This document shows positions 5,988 to 6,054 of a DNA stretch of 6,054 nucleotides, piece by piece. The stretch's first letter is position 1, and each line of letters begins with the position of its first letter. A program made the translations under genes and the position numbers. The notes below the pieces were generated by a model, which was not told the DNA's origin, ran no database searches, and saw nothing but the letters and a program-made list of their open reading frames with translations. The stretch comes from Candidatus Zixiibacteriota bacterium (lineage in GTDB: Bacteria > Zixibacteria > MSB-5A5 > GN15 > JACZUZ01), in the NCBI GenBank assembly GCA_022572905.1, contig JACZUZ010000134.1, forward strand, positions 1 to 6,054, given 5' to 3'.

Positions 5988-6054
5988 GTGAGACACTTCA
6001 ATCTCGATCCGTTTTGGCCGCTTATCCGTAAACGAATCGTTGACATCCGGTTAT
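5988..6054 (+). CDS. Possible start of a downstream operon gene (partial)
   Basis: A GTG two bases after the hemW stop opens a frame that stays free of stops to the window edge, coding for 22 residues that include FNLDPFWPLIRKRIVDI. The spacing fits a third gene of the lepB-hemW operon, and the codons resemble those of its neighbours. The stretch is too short to recognise: a 22-codon frame stays open by chance about one time in three, and the ribosome site (AAGAG, overlapping the hemW stop) is poor. The function is unknown and the gene itself is uncertain. Confidence 0.3.
   Translation, partial: MRHFNLDPFWPLIRKRIVDIRL

Noticed and set aside
5986..6054. C-terminus of a convergent minus-strand gene (22-codon frame ending in SHS)
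   Set aside because: That frame has a stop at 6053-6051, so it cannot be the tail of a longer gene; the plus-strand GTG frame is the better candidate.

Overview
The window looks like a chromosomal segment of a Gram-negative-type bacterium of moderate GC. The core genes use Shine-Dalgarno sites, TTG/GTG starts and tight coupling. The head-GIN/DUF2807 surface protein, the single-anchor signal peptidase and the GC-rich hairpin units next to lepB would fit a member of the FCB superphylum (for example a Zixibacteria-like lineage). That placement is an inference from gene style, not a demonstrated assignment.

Layout. Bases 1-320 carry no gene but are rich in structure: a nested inverted repeat (94-150), then two 36-bp direct repeats built from 11-bp iterons and framed by a 14-bp inverted repeat (193-288). 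This array lies directly before a 445-residue Fic-family protein (321-1658, +) that carries its own inhibitory motif and a C-terminal winged helix, so self-regulation at the repeats is the natural hypothesis. The Fic gene and its leader are visibly more AT-rich than the genes to the right. A 175-bp gap follows, then a secreted DUF2807-type repeat protein (1834-2595, +), which ends at a strong intrinsic terminator (2636-2671). The space before the convergent quinone-oxidoreductase-like gene (2857-3846, -) contains a second, nested inverted repeat (2757-2839).

The oxidoreductase diverges from a housekeeping block on the + strand: signal peptidase I lepB (4032-4754), the overlapping hemW (4738-5985) and the likely first codons of a third gene (5988-6054, cut by the window end). 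The lepB leader contains three hairpin-forming units repeated about every 22 bp (3944-4008).

Functionally, LepB would release exported proteins such as the DUF2807 protein from their signal peptides, HemW is a radical-SAM heme chaperone, and the oxidoreductase is a stand-alone metabolic enzyme. Fic is an accessory regulatory or toxin-like gene. I see no CRISPR, transposase, integrase, tRNA or rRNA, and no convincing new multi-gene system. The most original signals are the non-coding arrays before fic and lepB.
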